DNA of 5,387 nucleotides from positions 1 to 5,387 of the forward strand of contig CAXBQV010000105.1 of NCBI GenBank assembly GCA_963978265.1, given 5' to 3'. A model generated the notes under the pieces. That model was not told the DNA's origin and did not search any database. It saw only the letters and a list, made by a program, of their open reading frames with translations. Of the stretch, positions 4,769-5,387 are shown one piece after another. Origin of the DNA: JAKALQ01 sp963978265 (GTDB lineage: Bacteria > Actinomycetota > Actinomycetes > S36-B12 > UBA5976). The position numbers and the translations under genes are program-made. Every line of letters starts with the position of its first letter. Position 1 is the stretch's first letter.

Positions 4769-5387
4769 CGACGGATCCGGGCAGAGACACACGAGATTGC
4801 GATCTCCGTAGGCACCGTCGATACGACCCACTGGAGGGAAGTACTTCATCGGGTTGGGACCTGTGGGATACGCGCCTTGTTCGCGGCTGTACTTGCGGTT
4901 CCACTCCCCCAGCAACACCTGCGCGGTGTGGGGCGCATGGTGCAACGGTGAGTCGTCGATCGCGATCCGGCCGTCGAGAACGTCCTGGATCTCCTTGCGG
5001 ATGGCGATCATGGCGTCGATGAAGCGTTCGATCTCAGCGAGCGGCTCGCTCTCCGTCGGTTCGATCATGAGCGTGCCCGCCACCGGGAACGACATGGTCG
5101 GCGCGTGGAAACCGCAGTCCATGAGTCGCTTCGCGATGTCGTCCACAGTCACGCCGGAATCGTGGCTGATCGGTCGCACGTCGATGATGCACTCGTGTGC
5201 GACAAGACCGCTGTCTCCCTTGTAGAGCACCGGGAAGTGCTCCTCGAGGCGCTTCGCGATGTAGTTCGCGCTCACGATCGCGGCGGTGGTCGCCTTCCGC
5301 AGACCGGCTGCGCCCATCATGCCGATGTAGGCAAACGGGATCTGCAGGACGCCGGCACTGCCCCAGGGAGCACCGCTCACGGGCCCG
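4754..5387 (-). CDS. gcvP: Glycine dehydrogenase (decarboxylating), P protein, C-terminal part
   Basis: GcvP is the PLP-dependent P protein of the glycine cleavage system: it decarboxylates glycine and passes the aminomethyl group to the lipoyl arm of GcvH. The frame is open to the right edge; about 210 of the usual roughly 950 residues are present, and the GTG at 5380 is an internal Val codon. Counting from there, APWGSAGVLQIPFAY (4-18) is the segment that normally follows the PLP-lysine region, which therefore lies just outside the window. Strongly conserved blocks are ANYIAKRL (38-45), AHECIIDVRP (61-70), DIAKRL (81-86), GFHAPTMSFPVAGT (90-103), EPTESE (107-112), APHT (149-152), YSRE (164-167) and the terminal YGDRNLVC (191-198). 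The protein ends about where family members end, at a TAA. GMMG at 20-23 replaces the RMMG common elsewhere. Other gcv genes are not visible; the kinase next door is convergent and probably unrelated in function. Confidence 0.96.
   Translation of the reverse strand, partial: GPVSGAPWGSAGVLQIPFAYIGMMGAAGLRKATTAAIVSANYIAKRLEEHFPVLYKGDSGLVAHECIIDVRPISHDSGVTVDDIAKRLMDCGFHAPTMSFPVAGTLMIEPTESEPLAEIERFIDAMIAIRKEIQDVLDGRIAIDDSPLHHAPHTAQVLLGEWNRKYSREQGAYPTGPNPMKYFPPVGRIDGAYGDRNLVCLCPDPSAYAE

Noticed and set aside
4772..4779. CGGATCCG palindrome just past the kinase stop
   Set aside because: Short and inside the last codons of gcvP (Cys-Pro-Asp-Pro-Ser region); no sign of function.

Overview
The window looks like ordinary chromosome of a moderately GC-rich actinobacterium, possibly Micrococcales/Microbacteriaceae. 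This is inferred, not proven. The signs are a split lnt–ppm1 pair (apolipoprotein N-acyltransferase followed by polyprenol-phosphate mannose synthase), GTG starts, TANNNT-type -10 hexamers, an actinobacterial-type Lnt nitrilase domain (NNAT...SEQQL) and a LacI regulator with the PFVGRWYF signature. No mobile element, CRISPR array, tRNA or rRNA is visible. Coding density is very high; the largest gap without a gene is 136 bases (2640-2775).

Layout. 1-573 (+) is the C-terminal part of Lnt, cut by the window edge. It overlaps by 4 bases (ATGA) the complete ppm1 gene, 570-1280 (+). That gene ends directly against the tail of a convergent UMF1/Atg22-like major facilitator transporter gene, 1281-2639 (-). 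A 136-base gap follows, holding a probable extended -10 promoter for the transporter. A LacI-family regulator, 2776-3795 (-), comes next. Divergent from it, across only 29 bases, is a PfkB-family sugar (fructokinase-like) kinase, 3825-4766 (+). Its tail overlaps by 13 bases the tail of gcvP (glycine decarboxylase), 4754-5387 (-), cut by the right edge.

How the genes work together. Lnt and Ppm1 form an envelope module: Lnt N-acylates lipoproteins, and Ppm1 makes the polyprenyl-phospho-mannose donor used for lipoglycan mannosylation and protein O-mannosylation. The lacI–kinase pair looks like a small sugar-use locus controlled from a shared divergent promoter. The transporter has no known substrate and may or may not belong to the same regulon. 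GcvP is one-carbon metabolism and seems to be only a neighbour.

No new biological system is evident. The points most worth a second look are: (i) a symmetric TAGCCTA heptamer between lacI and the kinase that reads as a -10 element on both strands, predicting start sites 18 bases apart and a leaderless kinase mRNA; (ii) an Lnt that stops just after the nitrilase core, apparently without the usual last transmembrane helix; (iii) an interrupted 7+7 palindrome at the abutting convergent stops of ppm1 and the transporter gene; (iv) an unusual hinge region in the LacI protein.
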